This document shows positions 9,220 through 18,936 of a stretch of 64,000 nt of DNA, piece by piece. The position numbers and the translations under genes are program-made. Origin of the DNA: Kitagawia praeruptora (lineage: Eukaryota; Streptophyta; Magnoliopsida; Apiales; Apiaceae); assembly GCA_037693485.1 (NCBI GenBank), contig CM075345.1:113265501-113329500 (forward strand), in the 5' to 3' direction. Each line of letters begins with the position of its first letter. The stretch's first letter is position 1. The notes beneath the pieces are model-generated. The model worked only from the letters and a program-made list of their open reading frames with translations, did not search any database and was not told the origin of the DNA.

Positions 9220-11310
9220 ATGGCAACTAAAGCGTTTGATGCAGCAGGGTTAGTTTTTCTTCCTAGCAACTATGCGGCACCACTGGAGAATGCAAATGCT
9301 CCAGAGGCGTTTCATTTGTTCCAAAATTTCTTGAAAGATTCTGAAATAGGGAAGGCTTTAACTGCACCACCAACATTATCTGCATCACAAATTGCTGCTT
9401 TCTGGACAAACTCTGTATATGATGATGGAGAAGAGTCTGGCACTCCTACAATTACTTTCACTCATGATGAATCAGAGTATATCATTACTCCAACTACGGT
9501 TAGGGATGCTCTGGATTTTGAGACACACACTTCTTACAGTGTTGTTGGTCATGATCGCTTGAGGACAATGTTGGAGCAAATTGGATGTGCAGGAAACTTG
9601 AATAAGATAGGGTCTTTGAGACGGCCAAGTTTGAGAAAGGAATGGAGTTTCTTTTTCGATTGCATCACAAGAGCTTTTGGAAAGAAGACAACAAACTGGG
9701 ATGCACTTCCTCTTGACACTCTCCAAATTGGTCATGCTCTATTATATGGAGGTAATTTTGATTTTGGTAGACTAGTGCTAATGAACTTGGGAGAACGTTT
9801 GTCTGAGACTACTACTGTCTATTTTGCTCGTTTTTGTCAATTGCTATTCACTGCCTGTGTGCCTAACATTCCAACTGATGAAGCTGATGTGATTCAGCCT
9901 TTTCAAGTTGCTAAAAGAATGTTTTCTGATTTGACAAACAAAGATGTTACTAAACAGCAAATACCAGATATGTTTATGCCTTTAGCCTTACAGAACTATG
10001 TAAACCAACCACAAGACCATCAATCACCACAACAAATGCCTGAACCAATAGACACCATAAACTCTGAACCAACACCCACAACACCCACAACCACTGTACC
10101 TACTACATCTCATCAACCACAACCAGAAACCTTAAACTCTTCACCCATAAACTCTCCAATACTAAACTCTCCAATAATAAACACTGACACCTTAAACACT
10201 GAAACCTTAAACACTGAAACCTTAAACTCTGAGCCAGCATCTACTGAAAAACCCAAAACCAAGCCAAAAAGAAAGAAACACACTGCCCAAAACACTAAAC
10301 ACTCAAAGGCTAAACAGACACTACTTGGAGCTGTTTATACAAGAAGGAAGAAACAAAAGGCAAACAGACCTTCACTTTCACCACCAAGAGAGAGCTCAAG
10401 TGAAGATAAAGAGGAGATTGTAGTGCCTCAAGTCAAGAAGAGGAGATTAGTTCTTTCTGATTCAGATGAAGAGAATGTTATTGAAGCTCCAGAGGTGGTT
10501 TCACAGCAAACACCTACTGTTGAGGTTACAGTGAATGTTGAAATACCTGCAGAGGTTGAAATGCCTGCAGAGGATATTGTGGCTGACAAAGTTGAAATAC
10601 CTGCAGAGGTTGAAATGCCTGCAGAGGATACTGTTAATGTTGAAATACCTACAGAGGATAAAATGCCTGTAGAAGAGGATCACAGAGATGGTTTTTCACC
10701 AGTGCATGATGTTCTTGATTCAATTCTTGATCCTATCTCACCTGTTGATCATGTTGAAGCTCCTGGTGTAGCTGATGAGCCTGCAGTAAATGTTCCTGAA
10801 GCTGCAGCATCACACACAGAGCTGGTATCTACTGCTTCTCCTATTGCAGACAAAGGTGATGAAGTTGATCAGGCAACTAAGATAATTTCTGAATCCATAT
10901 CTGTTGAAGCTACAAAGGCAAACTCTGTTGCAGAGCCTGTGCAACATGAGGTGACTATGGAAAAGGTTACAGAAGTTGTTGAAGAAACTGTGGCTGACAC
11001 TGCTCAGAACAGTGGTTCTTTAAAAGATGTCCAAGCTAAAGATGCAAGTGCTGAAGATGAATCTGATAGTAGTACAAACTCTGATTCTTTTGTGAGTGCA
11101 CCAGCACAGACAGATAATAAGCATACACCTTTTGATCAGCCTTGTCCATCTCATGCAGTTGAAGTAGAGCATCTTGCTAAATCTGCTGAAAACTGGTATA
11201 AACAAGACTGTATTTTTCCAAAAGGGAGAGCAGCTGAGTTTGTTAAGCAAACTGCAAAGCAAATTTCAAATCCAGAGATTTTATCCTGTTTAAAGGCAAC
11301 TGTGGTATAA
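9220..11310 (+). CDS. Accessory protein, N-terminal part (inner Copia)
   Basis: 696 residues from an ATG about 2 kb after pol. Residues 1-230 look folded: PTLSASQIAAFW, then SEYIITPTTVRDAL, then a WSFFFDCITRAFG ... GHALLYGGNFDFGRL segment. This last pattern distantly recalls the domain of 'putative plant transposon' proteins (inference). Residues 260-345 are Pro/Thr/Asn-rich with repeated LNTET/LNSEP units, followed by basic clusters (KPKRKK, RRKKQK) that resemble nuclear localisation signals. Residues 440-490 repeat VEIPAEVEMPAED. The C-terminus is acidic and Ser-rich. There is no signal peptide or membrane segment, so 'envelope' would be a misnomer. The TAA at 11308 is in frame with the next part. 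Function unknown. Confidence 0.85.
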   Translation: MATKAFDAAGLVFLPSNYAAPLENANAPEAFHLFQNFLKDSEIGKALTAPPTLSASQIAAFWTNSVYDDGEESGTPTITFTHDESEYIITPTTVRDALDFETHTSYSVVGHDRLRTMLEQIGCAGNLNKIGSLRRPSLRKEWSFFFDCITRAFGKKTTNWDALPLDTLQIGHALLYGGNFDFGRLVLMNLGERLSETTTVYFARFCQLLFTACVPNIPTDEADVIQPFQVAKRMFSDLTNKDVTKQQIPDMFMPLALQNYVNQPQDHQSPQQMPEPIDTINSEPTPTTPTTTVPTTSHQPQPETLNSSPINSPILNSPIINTDTLNTETLNTETLNSEPASTEKPKTKPKRKKHTAQNTKHSKAKQTLLGAVYTRRKKQKANRPSLSPPRESSSEDKEEIVVPQVKKRRLVLSDSDEENVIEAPEVVSQQTPTVEVTVNVEIPAEVEMPAEDIVADKVEIPAEVEMPAEDTVNVEIPTEDKMPVEEDHRDGFSPVHDVLDSILDPISPVDHVEAPGVADEPAVNVPEAAASHTELVSTASPIADKGDEVDQATKIISESISVEATKANSVAEPVQHEVTMEKVTEVVEETVADTAQNSGSLKDVQAKDASAEDESDSSTNSDSFVSAPAQTDNKHTPFDQPCPSHAVEVEHLAKSAENWYKQDCIFPKGRAAEFVKQTAKQISNPEILSCLKATVV

Positions 11311-11388
11311 GTCAAGACTCTGGAAGGAAATTTTGCTGAAACAAAACAAGAGATTGTTTCTTTAAAGACTGAGATACAGTCAAGAGAA

Positions 11389-12930
11389 TTGAAGATGGAA
11401 AGAGAGTCCAAAATAAAAGCTGTCCAGCTGTCTAAAGTTCAAGACACTCTCTTTGCCAGGCTAGGAAAGGTTGAAGAAAATCAAATTGCTTTGTTTTCTA
11501 AGGTGGATTCCATTGCTAACTCTTTGGAGCTCATTACATCAATACTCATTCCTGATGATGTCAAAAAGGGGGAGAGAGTTGCTAAGTCTAAATGCAAAGT
11601 TTCTCAAACTCTGACTCAAAAGGATGATGCTGGAGATGGAGGGGCAAGTGATAAGAGTAAGATCTTAAACTCTGAAAGGCGAACTCTGAGATCTGGCAAA
11701 TCTTTTAAATCACAGTCTGTTGGAATAAACACTGAAACTCAAGGTACTTCAAAGACCAAGAGTTTGGAATTAATATCAAATCCAAAGACTGATGAGGAGT
11801 TAGTTGTTAAGCTTTTCATGGAAGAGAATGCAGAAGGAGTTACTTTAGAAGATGCTAAAGCTGAAGAGAAGAGTTTACAAGAAAAGCATTTGAAAGCTCT
11901 AAAGTCTGAAAAAGCAAAGAAGAATGTGAAAGTTGCTAAAGCTGCAAAGCCTGTTCTTAAAGGCATTCAAATCAAAGAACCAGTTGGTACAAATCAAATA
12001 ATGCAAGTATTTAGAAAACCAACAGATGCAGAAGCTAAGCAAAAGCTGAAAAGTATTGTTACAACCTCTGTTGATACACATGTTGTACAGAAAAATGAAG
12101 ACACAACCTCTGTTGCTGCACAAGTTGTGACCACACCATTATTGTCTTCTCAGTTGAAATCAACATTTAAGAAAGGTGCTCCTCATGACTCAAGACTAGA
12201 AGCTACAATTCCAATAGATTTTACTGATGGTAGAGCTTTATCTGGTAAAGTTGGATACAACAAAGAAGGCATAGGCTCACACAGAGATAAAAGGCAATAT
12301 GTTGGTCCCAGAGATCCTTCTTCACTGTCTGTTCCAGGTCGTGGTGTCACTCAAGAGAGTTTAGACAAACTGGAGTCAGTACAGCTTGTATATCAGAAGA
12401 GTCTAGAGAAGGATTTCTTGCTATATTTCATGGCTGATGGAACAGTGTTTAAAGTTTCTGAAAAAGATATCGAATTAAAATACTGGGAAGAACTTGAATA
12501 TGTTCTGTATATTTTCAGAGTGAGAAATCAAAGAGCTCAGTCAGTTGCAAATGTGCTTAGACAAAGAATGATTCAAAACCTTGCAAGAAGGCAAATGAAA
12601 TTCAACAGCAAGTATGTTCCTAAATACAGAGATTGGAATGGAAATCTGATAGAAATGGAAAAAGGGACTACAAAACTGAAGACTGATCTTGGAGTTACTG
12701 TTCTGGATTTCAATGTAAAGTCTGAAGAAGTGAAATACATAAAGCTGGGAAATGAAATGAGAAGAAACAAAATCTACGATCTTAGAGCTGCTATCTATCA
12801 AACTGATGAGAATGATCCTCAGTTGAGAGAAATCAAAGAAGCTATGCAGATAGAGCTTGAAAATGCTGAAAGAAGATTGCTTATAGACTATCTCAGAACA
12901 ATGCCTGATCTTCAAGAGATTAGAAATTAA
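11389..12930 (+). CDS. Accessory protein, C-terminal part (inner Copia)
   Basis: 513 residues in the same frame as the preceding part. Codons 11311-11388 between them are open, so only the single TAA at 11308-11310 (plausibly from CAA) separates the two, and together they span about 1236 codons. The visible start is coiled-coil-like (KVEENQIALFSKVDSIANSL), the middle is Lys/Glu-rich with KAEEKSLQEKHLKALKSEKAKK, and the end (about 330-513) looks folded, with SLEKDFLLYFMADGTVFKVSEKD and a helical EIKEAMQIELENAERRLL tail. I do not recognise a family. It sits just before the polypurine tract and 3' LTR. Expression may need readthrough, or this copy is broken. Confidence 0.8.
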   Translation: MKMERESKIKAVQLSKVQDTLFARLGKVEENQIALFSKVDSIANSLELITSILIPDDVKKGERVAKSKCKVSQTLTQKDDAGDGGASDKSKILNSERRTLRSGKSFKSQSVGINTETQGTSKTKSLELISNPKTDEELVVKLFMEENAEGVTLEDAKAEEKSLQEKHLKALKSEKAKKNVKVAKAAKPVLKGIQIKEPVGTNQIMQVFRKPTDAEAKQKLKSIVTTSVDTHVVQKNEDTTSVAAQVVTTPLLSSQLKSTFKKGAPHDSRLEATIPIDFTDGRALSGKVGYNKEGIGSHRDKRQYVGPRDPSSLSVPGRGVTQESLDKLESVQLVYQKSLEKDFLLYFMADGTVFKVSEKDIELKYWEELEYVLYIFRVRNQRAQSVANVLRQRMIQNLARRQMKFNSKYVPKYRDWNGNLIEMEKGTTKLKTDLGVTVLDFNVKSEEVKYIKLGNEMRRNKIYDLRAAIYQTDENDPQLREIKEAMQIELENAERRLLIDYLRTMPDLQEIRN

Positions 12931-13084
12931 AGTCTGTAAGAATTTTCTTATTTTCTGTAGAATTTGTTAAGTAATAGCTTAAACTCTGTTTGTATGATTA
13001 AACACTGTAAACTTTGTATTTGTTTTGACATCATCATTTACTGTAAACTTGTACATTTTTGCTAATGGACAAGTTGGGGGAGAT
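12931..13084 (+). other. 3' untranslated stretch with polypurine tract (inner Copia)
   Basis: A short non-coding piece with two AAACWCTG words (near 12979 and 13000). It ends in TTGGGGGAGAT at 13074-13084, the polypurine tract directly before the 3' LTR. Confidence 0.85.
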
Positions 13085-13600
13085 TGTTAGAAATGATTGA
13101 TGAGAACAGTGTTTGGAAGCTATAGTGACAAAACAGAGTTTAGCTGGAAGCAGTCAGAGTTTAGTTAAACACTGACTGGAAGCGCAACAGAGGTTGTTAA
13201 ACTCTGTAGCGGTATTGTCTGAAGAGTCAACAGTGTTTAAAGGTTGATGCAAGATAAGTATGGAAGCAATATCTTTGAAGATTGGAAAGCTGTCAAAGAG
13301 ATTGAGTTGACTTGGAAGACTGGAGCAATCGTGATTGATATCAATTGTATAGCGTGATTATAGGAGAATCAGTTATTGATTGTACGAAGCTGTATGTTCT
13401 ATAAATACAGTTAGGTTAACCCTAGAAGGGTAATCGAACATTGAAAAATTCATTGATTGTAACCTAAGCAGCTCTCTGTGATATTTTACATCACTGAGAG
13501 AGGAATTGTTAATTCCAAACAGTTTTAAAGTATTAAACAGTGTGTTCTTGTTAAGTTACTCATTCAATATTTGATTAACTATTGTGAATTCGGCCAAACA
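13085..13600 (+). repeat. 3' LTR of inner Copia
   Basis: 516 bp, TGTTAG...AAACA, one mismatch to the 5' LTR. Followed by the AAGTA target duplication. Confidence 0.97.
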
Positions 13601-13605
13601 AAGTA
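13601..13605. repeat. Target-site duplication AAGTA, right copy
   Basis: Matches 1065-1069. Sequence to its right is the 3' end of the outer Copia pol region on the minus strand. Confidence 0.95.
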
Positions 13606-13643
13606 AGTGTTTACTGCTGCAACAATCTATATGATGTATTCAC

Positions 13644-14594
13644 CTAGCCAGAATCTGAAGAATTCAGCATTCCAATCTCACTAACCAACCTTGTGAAGGT
13701 GGCTTCATCTAATGGCTTAGTGAATATATCAGCTAGTTGTTTATCTGTAGAAACATAATGCAACTCAATAGTTCCATTAGTTGCATGTTCCCTTATGAAA
13801 TGATATCTGATGTCAATGTACTTTGTCCTAGAATGATTGACAGGATTGGCAACTATAGAGATTGCACTTGTGTTGTCACACATGATTGGAATTCTTTCCA
13901 ACACAAGTCCATAATCTCTAAGTTGATTTCTAATCCAAAGCACTTGAGCACAACAACTTCCAGCAGCTATGTATTCAGCCTCAGCTGTAGAAGTTGACAC
14001 AGATTGTTGTTTCTTGCTATACCAAGAGACTAACCTTTGTCCAAGAAACTGGCAGCTACCTGAGGTGCTTTTCCTATCCACTCTGCATCCAGCATAATCA
14101 GCATCAGAATAACCAACCAGATTGAACCCTATGTCCTTAGGATACCATAGTCCCAAGTTTGGAGTGCCCTTCAGATATCTAAAGATCCTTTTTATAGCAA
14201 TTAAATGTGATTCTTTTGGATTTGATTGAGACGTTGCACACAAGCATGTAGCAAACATGATGTCTGGCCTACTTGCAGTGAGATAGAGTAGAGAACCAAC
14301 CATGCCTCTGTAGACTGAGATATTTACTTTCTTGCCTTTAGCATCTTCATCCAATTTAGTGGCAGTGGCCATGAGTGTGTTTGCAGGTGAGCAATCTTCC
14401 AAGTCAAACTTCTTCAATAAATCCTTGATATACTTGGTCTGACTGATAAAGATACCATCCTTCCTTTGACTGACTTGCAACCCAAAAAAGAATGTCAACT
14501 CTCCCATCATACTCATCTCATATCTGCTCTGCATGAGTTTAGAAAATTTCTCACACAGCTTCTCATTTGTAGAACCAAAAATGATATCATCCAC
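13644..14594 (-). pseudogene. pol: Pol C-terminal part: RT palm end and RNase H (outer Copia)
   Basis: 316 codons starting at the catalytic VDDIIFGST and running through the RT connection and Copia RNase H (YSDADYAGC, STAEAEYIAA, CDNTSAISI, IDIRYHFIREH) to a TGA in the last codons. The preceding codons on the same frame are ATC TAT, and TAG at 14603-14601 separates this part from the rest of RT. The inner Copia has CAG at that place (LLVQIYVDD), so a C-to-T change explains the stop. Confidence 0.9.
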
Positions 14595-14600
14595 ATAGAT

Positions 14601-15461
14601 CTAAACTAAGATAAGATCATCACCATGCTTCTTGTAAAACAATGTCTTGTCCAGTGTGCCTCTAGTGAATTGATTCTCAAGAAGAAATTGTGATAAAGTA
14701 TCATACCATGCTCTTGGAGCCTGCTTAAGTCCATACAATGCCTTAAGCAATCTGTAGACAAATTCTTGGAAGTGTGGATCCTCAAAACCAGGTGGTTGTT
14801 GCACATAAACTTCTTCTTCCAACTCTCCATTCAGAAATGCACTTTTGACATCCATTTGATATACTTTAAAGTTTGAATGAGCAGCAAATGCCAAGAATAT
14901 TCTGATGGCTTCCAATCTAGCAACAGGAGCAAATGCCTCATCATAATCAATGCCTTCCTGTTGAGAGTATCCTTTTGCAACCAACCTTGCTTTGTTCCTT
15001 ATAATTACACCATCTTCATTCATCTTATTCTTTAGAACCCATTTTGTTCCAACAATGGTTTTGTTCTTTGGTGCAGGCACAAGTTCCCATACTTTGTTCC
15101 TTTCAAATTGATTCAGCTCCTCTTGCATAGCAATAATCCAATCTGGATCCAACAGTGCATCATCAAGTTTCTTAGGCTCAACTTGTGATAGAAAACAGCC
15201 ATAGAGGCACTCATTCTGAGTTGCTCTCCTAGTCCTTACTCCTGCATTCGGATCTCCAATGATTTGCTCTGCAGTGTGTGATCTATCCCATTTCCTTGAG
15301 TGCTCAGCCTGATTTCTCATTCTTGATGTTGCTTCATCATCCACATCATGGTTATTCTCATTTCCTCCCCCTGTGAAGTTGCCACTACTCATAGGTGTGT
15401 CTTGGATGCTTGTTTCATCACTATTGATTGGCACAAATTCTCCTCTTGTATCATCATTCAC
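14601..15461 (-). pseudogene. pol: Pol middle part: linker and RT N-terminal half (outer Copia)
   Basis: 286 codons. An acidic/Asn-rich linker leads into W.AM..ELN.F..N.VW.LVP, GTKWV.KNK, RLVAKGYSQQEGIDY and FK..QMDVKSAFLNGELEEEVYV, the fingers and first palm motifs of Copia RT. In the same frame upstream, a TGA (15479-15477) separates it from the integrase part; downstream a TAG separates it from the catalytic DD box. Its first 465 bases are repeated almost exactly at 16817-17281. Confidence 0.9.
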
Positions 15462-15482
15462 TTGAGTTTGTCGAACTCAAGT
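15460..15482. other. Inverted repeat at the integrase/RT stop (outer Copia), repeated at 17280-17302
   Basis: ACTTGAGTT - TGTCG - AACTCAAGT forms a perfect 9-bp stem with a 5-base loop. The in-frame TGA between integrase and RT lies in one arm. The duplicated unit has the same hairpin at 17280-17302. Confidence 0.6.
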
Positions 15483-16820
15483 TTCAACTTCAGTTTCAGT
15501 CTCTTCATCAGAATCATCTAGATTATCAAACTTCAATGGATCTTTATCTTCATCATTGGCTTCTTCTAGTCCGGATAGTTTGCTGTCATCAAATGTCATA
15601 TCTGTGCTTTCCATAACTTTCTTTTGACTGATGACATAAACCTTGTATGAAATTCTTTCCATAGAGTAGCCAAGAAAAATTCCTTCAAATGCTTTTGCAT
15701 CAAATTTTCCAACATATTCAGAATTATCCTTCAATACAAAGCATTTGCTTCCAAAAGTATGAACATACTTTAGAGTAGGCTTCTTTCCAGTCATCAAGTT
15801 ATAAGGTGTCTTTCCAGTGTTTTTGTTGATGAGGGTTCTGTTCTGGATATAGCATGCAGTGCTCACAGTCTCAGCCCTAAAACATGTAGGCATTTTTGCA
15901 TCAAGTAACATTGTTCTAGCAGCCTCAATTAGAGTTCTATTCTTCCTCTCAACAACTCCATTTTGTTGTGGAGTCCTTGGAGCTGAGAATTGCTGAGAAA
16001 TACCATTCTCTTTACAGAATGATTCAAGTATGGCATTTCTGAACTCTGTTCCATTATCACTTCTCAGTGCAATCACACTTGCATTGTTTGCCTTTGCTTC
16101 CTTGTCAACTTTCTTTATATGCTCAATGATTACTTGTGGAGCCTCATCTTTTGATGCCAGAAATTCCACCCATGTATACCTTGTAAAATCATCAACCATC
16201 ACCAAGGCATACTTCTTTCTTCCTAGTGACATAATATTGACAGGCCCAAACAAATCCATATGAATGAGTTGTAGGGGCTTGGTTATAGATGTCACTGTCT
16301 TTGTCTTGTGTCTTGATCTTTTCATCTTTCCTTTTTGACAAGACTCACACACTCCTTCTTGACAAAATTCAAGTGTGGGCATGCCTCTCACTAACTCTCT
16401 TTTGACTAGAGAATTAATGGCTTTGAAGTTCAGGTGTGATAGTTTCTTGTGCCACAGCCAACAATCTTCATTTGATGCTTTTGAGTAGAAGCAACAAATT
16501 TTGTCCTTGTTTGCAGAATCCATATTAGCTACAAACAGGCTTCCCTTTCTTACTCCAGATAGAGCAAAATCACCAGTCTTCTTGTGGGTGATCAAACATT
16601 CATCTTTGTCAAAATCCACCTTGAATCCCCTATCAGTAAACTGACCAACACTTAGTAGATTATGCTTGAGCCCCTTGACTAGTGCTACATCTTCAATGAT
16701 GACATTACCAACTTTCAACTTGCCATATCCCAATGTGTTACCCATGCTGTCATCTCCAAAAGCAACCATTGGGCCAGCCTTTTCCTCATATTGTGATAGC
16801 AGGGCCATATCACCAGTCAT
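15477..16820 (-). pseudogene. pol: Protease-integrase, second copy in duplicated unit (outer Copia)
   Basis: 447 codons that begin in mid-protease (MTGDMALL) because the duplication joint lies there, then GAG-pre-integrase (WHKKLSHLN) and integrase core (MDLFGP, SDNGTEF, QQNGVVERKN), ending in an acidic linker at TGA 15479-15477. The sequence matches 17297-18640. The full protease start is present only in the right-hand copy. Confidence 0.9.
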
Positions 16821-17281
16821 ATGATTACACCATCTTCATTCATCTTATTCTTTAGAACCCATTTTGTTCCAACAATGGTTTTGTTCTTTGGTGCAGGCAC
16901 AAGTTCCCATACTTTGTTCCTTTCAAATTGATTCAGCTCCTCTTGCATAGCAATAATCCAATCTGGATCCAACAGTGCATCATCAAGTTTCTTAGGCTCA
17001 ACTTGTGATAGAAAATAGCCATAGAGGCACTCATTCTGAGTTGCTCTCCTAGTCCTTACTCCTGCATTCGGATCTCCAATGATTTGCTCTGCAGTGTGTG
17101 ATCTATCCCATTTCCTTGAGTGCTCAGCCTGATTTCTCATTCTTGATGTTGCTTCATCATCCACATCATGGTTATTCTCATTTCCTCCCCCTGTGAAGTT
17201 GCCACTACTCATAGGTGTGTCTTGGATGCTTGTTTCATCACTATTGATTGGCACAAATTCTCCTCTTGTATCATCATTCAC
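16817..17281 (-). pseudogene. pol: Duplicated RT N-terminal fragment (outer Copia)
   Basis: 154 codons equal to the first part of 14601-15461 except one residue (Tyr for Cys, bases 17016 and 15196). It stops at the duplication joint, where it runs directly into the repeated protease. This copy has no RT catalytic motif. Confidence 0.9.
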
Positions 17282-17296
17282 TTGAGTTTGTCGAAC

Positions 17297-18736
17297 TCAA
17301 GTTTCAACTTCAGTTTCAGTCTCTTCATCAGAATCATCTAGATTATCAAACTTCAATGGATCTTTATCTTCATCATTGGCTTCTTCTAGTCCGGATAGTT
17401 TGCTGTCATCAAATGTCATATCTGTGCTTTCCATAACTTTCTTTTGACTGATGACATAAACCTTGTATGAAATTCTTTCCATAGAGTAGCCAAGAAAAAT
17501 TCCTTCAAATGCTTTTGCATCAAATTTTCCAACATATTCAGAATTATCCTTCAATACAAAGCATTTGCTTCCAAAAGTATGAACATACTTTAGAGTAGGC
17601 TTCTTTCCAGTCATCAAGTTATAAGGTGTCTTTCCAGTGTTTTTGTTGATGAGGGTTCTGTTCTGGATATAGCATGCAGTGCTCACAGTCTCAGCCCTAA
17701 AACATGTAGGCATTTTTGCATCAAGTAACATTGTTCTAGCAGCCTCAATTAGAGTTCTATTCTTCCTCTCAACAACTCCATTTTGTTGTGGAGTCCTTGG
17801 AGCTGAGAATTGCTGAGAAATACCATTCTCTTTACAGAATGATTCAAGTATGGCATTTCTGAACTCTGTTCCATTATCACTTCTCAGTGCAATCACACTT
17901 GCATTGTTTGCCTTTGCTTCCTTGTCAACTTTCTTTATATGCTCAATGATTACTTGTGGAGCCTCATCTTTTGATGCCAGAAATTCCACCCATGTATACC
18001 TTGTAAAATCATCAACCATCACCAAGGCATACTTCTTTCTTCCTAGTGACATAATATTGACAGGCCCAAACAAATCCATATGAATGAGTTGTAGGGGCTT
18101 GGTTATAGATGTCACTGTCTTTGTCTTGTGTCTTGATCTTTTCATCTTTCCTTTTTGACAAGACTCACACACTCCTTCTTGACAAAATTCAAGTGTGGGC
18201 ATGCCTCTCACTAACTCTCTTTTGACTAGAGAATTAATGGCTTTGAAGTTCAGGTGTGATAGTTTCTTGTGCCACAGCCAACAATCTTCATTTGATGCTT
18301 TTGAGTAGAAGCAACAAATTTTGTCCTTGTTTGCAGAATCCATATTAGCTACAAACAGGCTTCCCTTTCTTACTCCAGATAGAGCAAAATCACCAGTCTT
18401 CTTGTGGGTGATCAAACATTCATCTTTGTCAAAATCCACCTTGAATCCCCTATCAGTAAACTGACCAACACTTAGTAGATTATGCTTGAGCCCCTTGACT
18501 AGTGCTACATCTTCAATGATGACATTACCAACTTTCAACTTGCCATATCCCAATGTGTTACCCATGCTGTCATCTCCAAAAGCAACCATTGGGCCAGCCT
18601 TTTCCTCATATTGTGATAGCAGGGCCATATCACCAGTCATATGATTTGAGCATCCACTGTCCAAAATCCACATGACCTTCTTTTCACTTTCTTTGCCCTG
18701 CAAACACAAAGGTATTACTTTTCCTTTGGTACCCAA
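17297..18736 (-). pseudogene. pol: Protease-integrase, first copy (outer Copia)
   Basis: 479 codons: GKVIPLCLQGKE leader, protease DSGCSNHMTGD near residue 27, GAG-pre-integrase WHKKLSHLN, integrase core MDLFGP...SDNGTEF...QQNGVVERKN, then an acidic linker and TGA. The first codon of the open stretch is TTG. Gag ends at 18715 in another frame, so here too gag and pol are out of frame at this point. The following RT fragment is cut by the duplication joint. Confidence 0.9.
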
Positions 18737-18936
18737 ACAAGTTTGGGTCCATGTGACTTAGAAATAGTTTTATCATAAACAACATGCTTGTCAATTTTTT
18801 TGGCATTAGTCTTCTTGTCACTATTAGAAGTCTTAGAATCTGAGGTTTCAGACTTAGGTGACAGAGGTACCTTCCTAGCTTTAGGAGGACTCGAAGACTT
18901 TGACCTGGTGTAGTGTGTGTGAGAATTGTGACTGAT
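18715..18936 (-). pseudogene. gag: Gag C-terminal tail (outer Copia)
   Basis: In the gag frame, after the TGA at 18939-18937, codons remain open down to TAA at 18717-18715. The product is Ser/Lys-rich (HYTRSKSSSPPKARK) and ends KLVWVPKEK. This matches the VWILK end of the inner Copia gag, so the reading frame assignment is sound. The overlap with the pol frame is about 20 bases. Confidence 0.75.

Larger units (their letters stand above)
1070..13600 (+). mobile_element. Inner Copia: complete Sirevirus-like LTR retrotransposon
   Basis: The element has 516-bp LTRs (1070-1585 and 13085-13600), a tRNA-iMet primer site, gag with three CCHC-type knuckles, then protease-integrase-RT-RNase H (Copia order), a 2-kb non-coding gap, a very long accessory gene, a G-rich polypurine tract and a perfect 5-bp duplication AAGTA. 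The LTRs differ at one base only (T at 1339, G at 13354), so the insertion is very recent: roughly 75 thousand years at an assumed 1.3e-8 substitutions per site per year. The Sirevirus assignment is inferred from the large multi-knuckle gag and the gene after pol. Despite its youth the coding regions carry stops at 2534, 3884/3894 and 11308 and a gag/pol frame change. It inserted into the 3' part of the outer Copia. Confidence 0.95.
15004..18643 (-). repeat. 1820-bp tandem duplication inside outer Copia pol
   Basis: Units about 15004-16823 and 16824-18643 are repeated head to tail with a constant offset of 1820. I see one mismatch (15196 C, 17016 T). The joint at 16821-16827 fuses CATATGATT with ATTACACC, sharing ATT, which suggests end joining or template switching with 3-bp microhomology. 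The unit covers protease (part), integrase and the RT start. Confidence 0.92.

Noticed and set aside
9220..12930. Accessory gene as a viral-type envelope
   Set aside because: No signal peptide, no hydrophobic membrane segment and no cysteine-rich ectodomain; the basic clusters and disorder argue otherwise.
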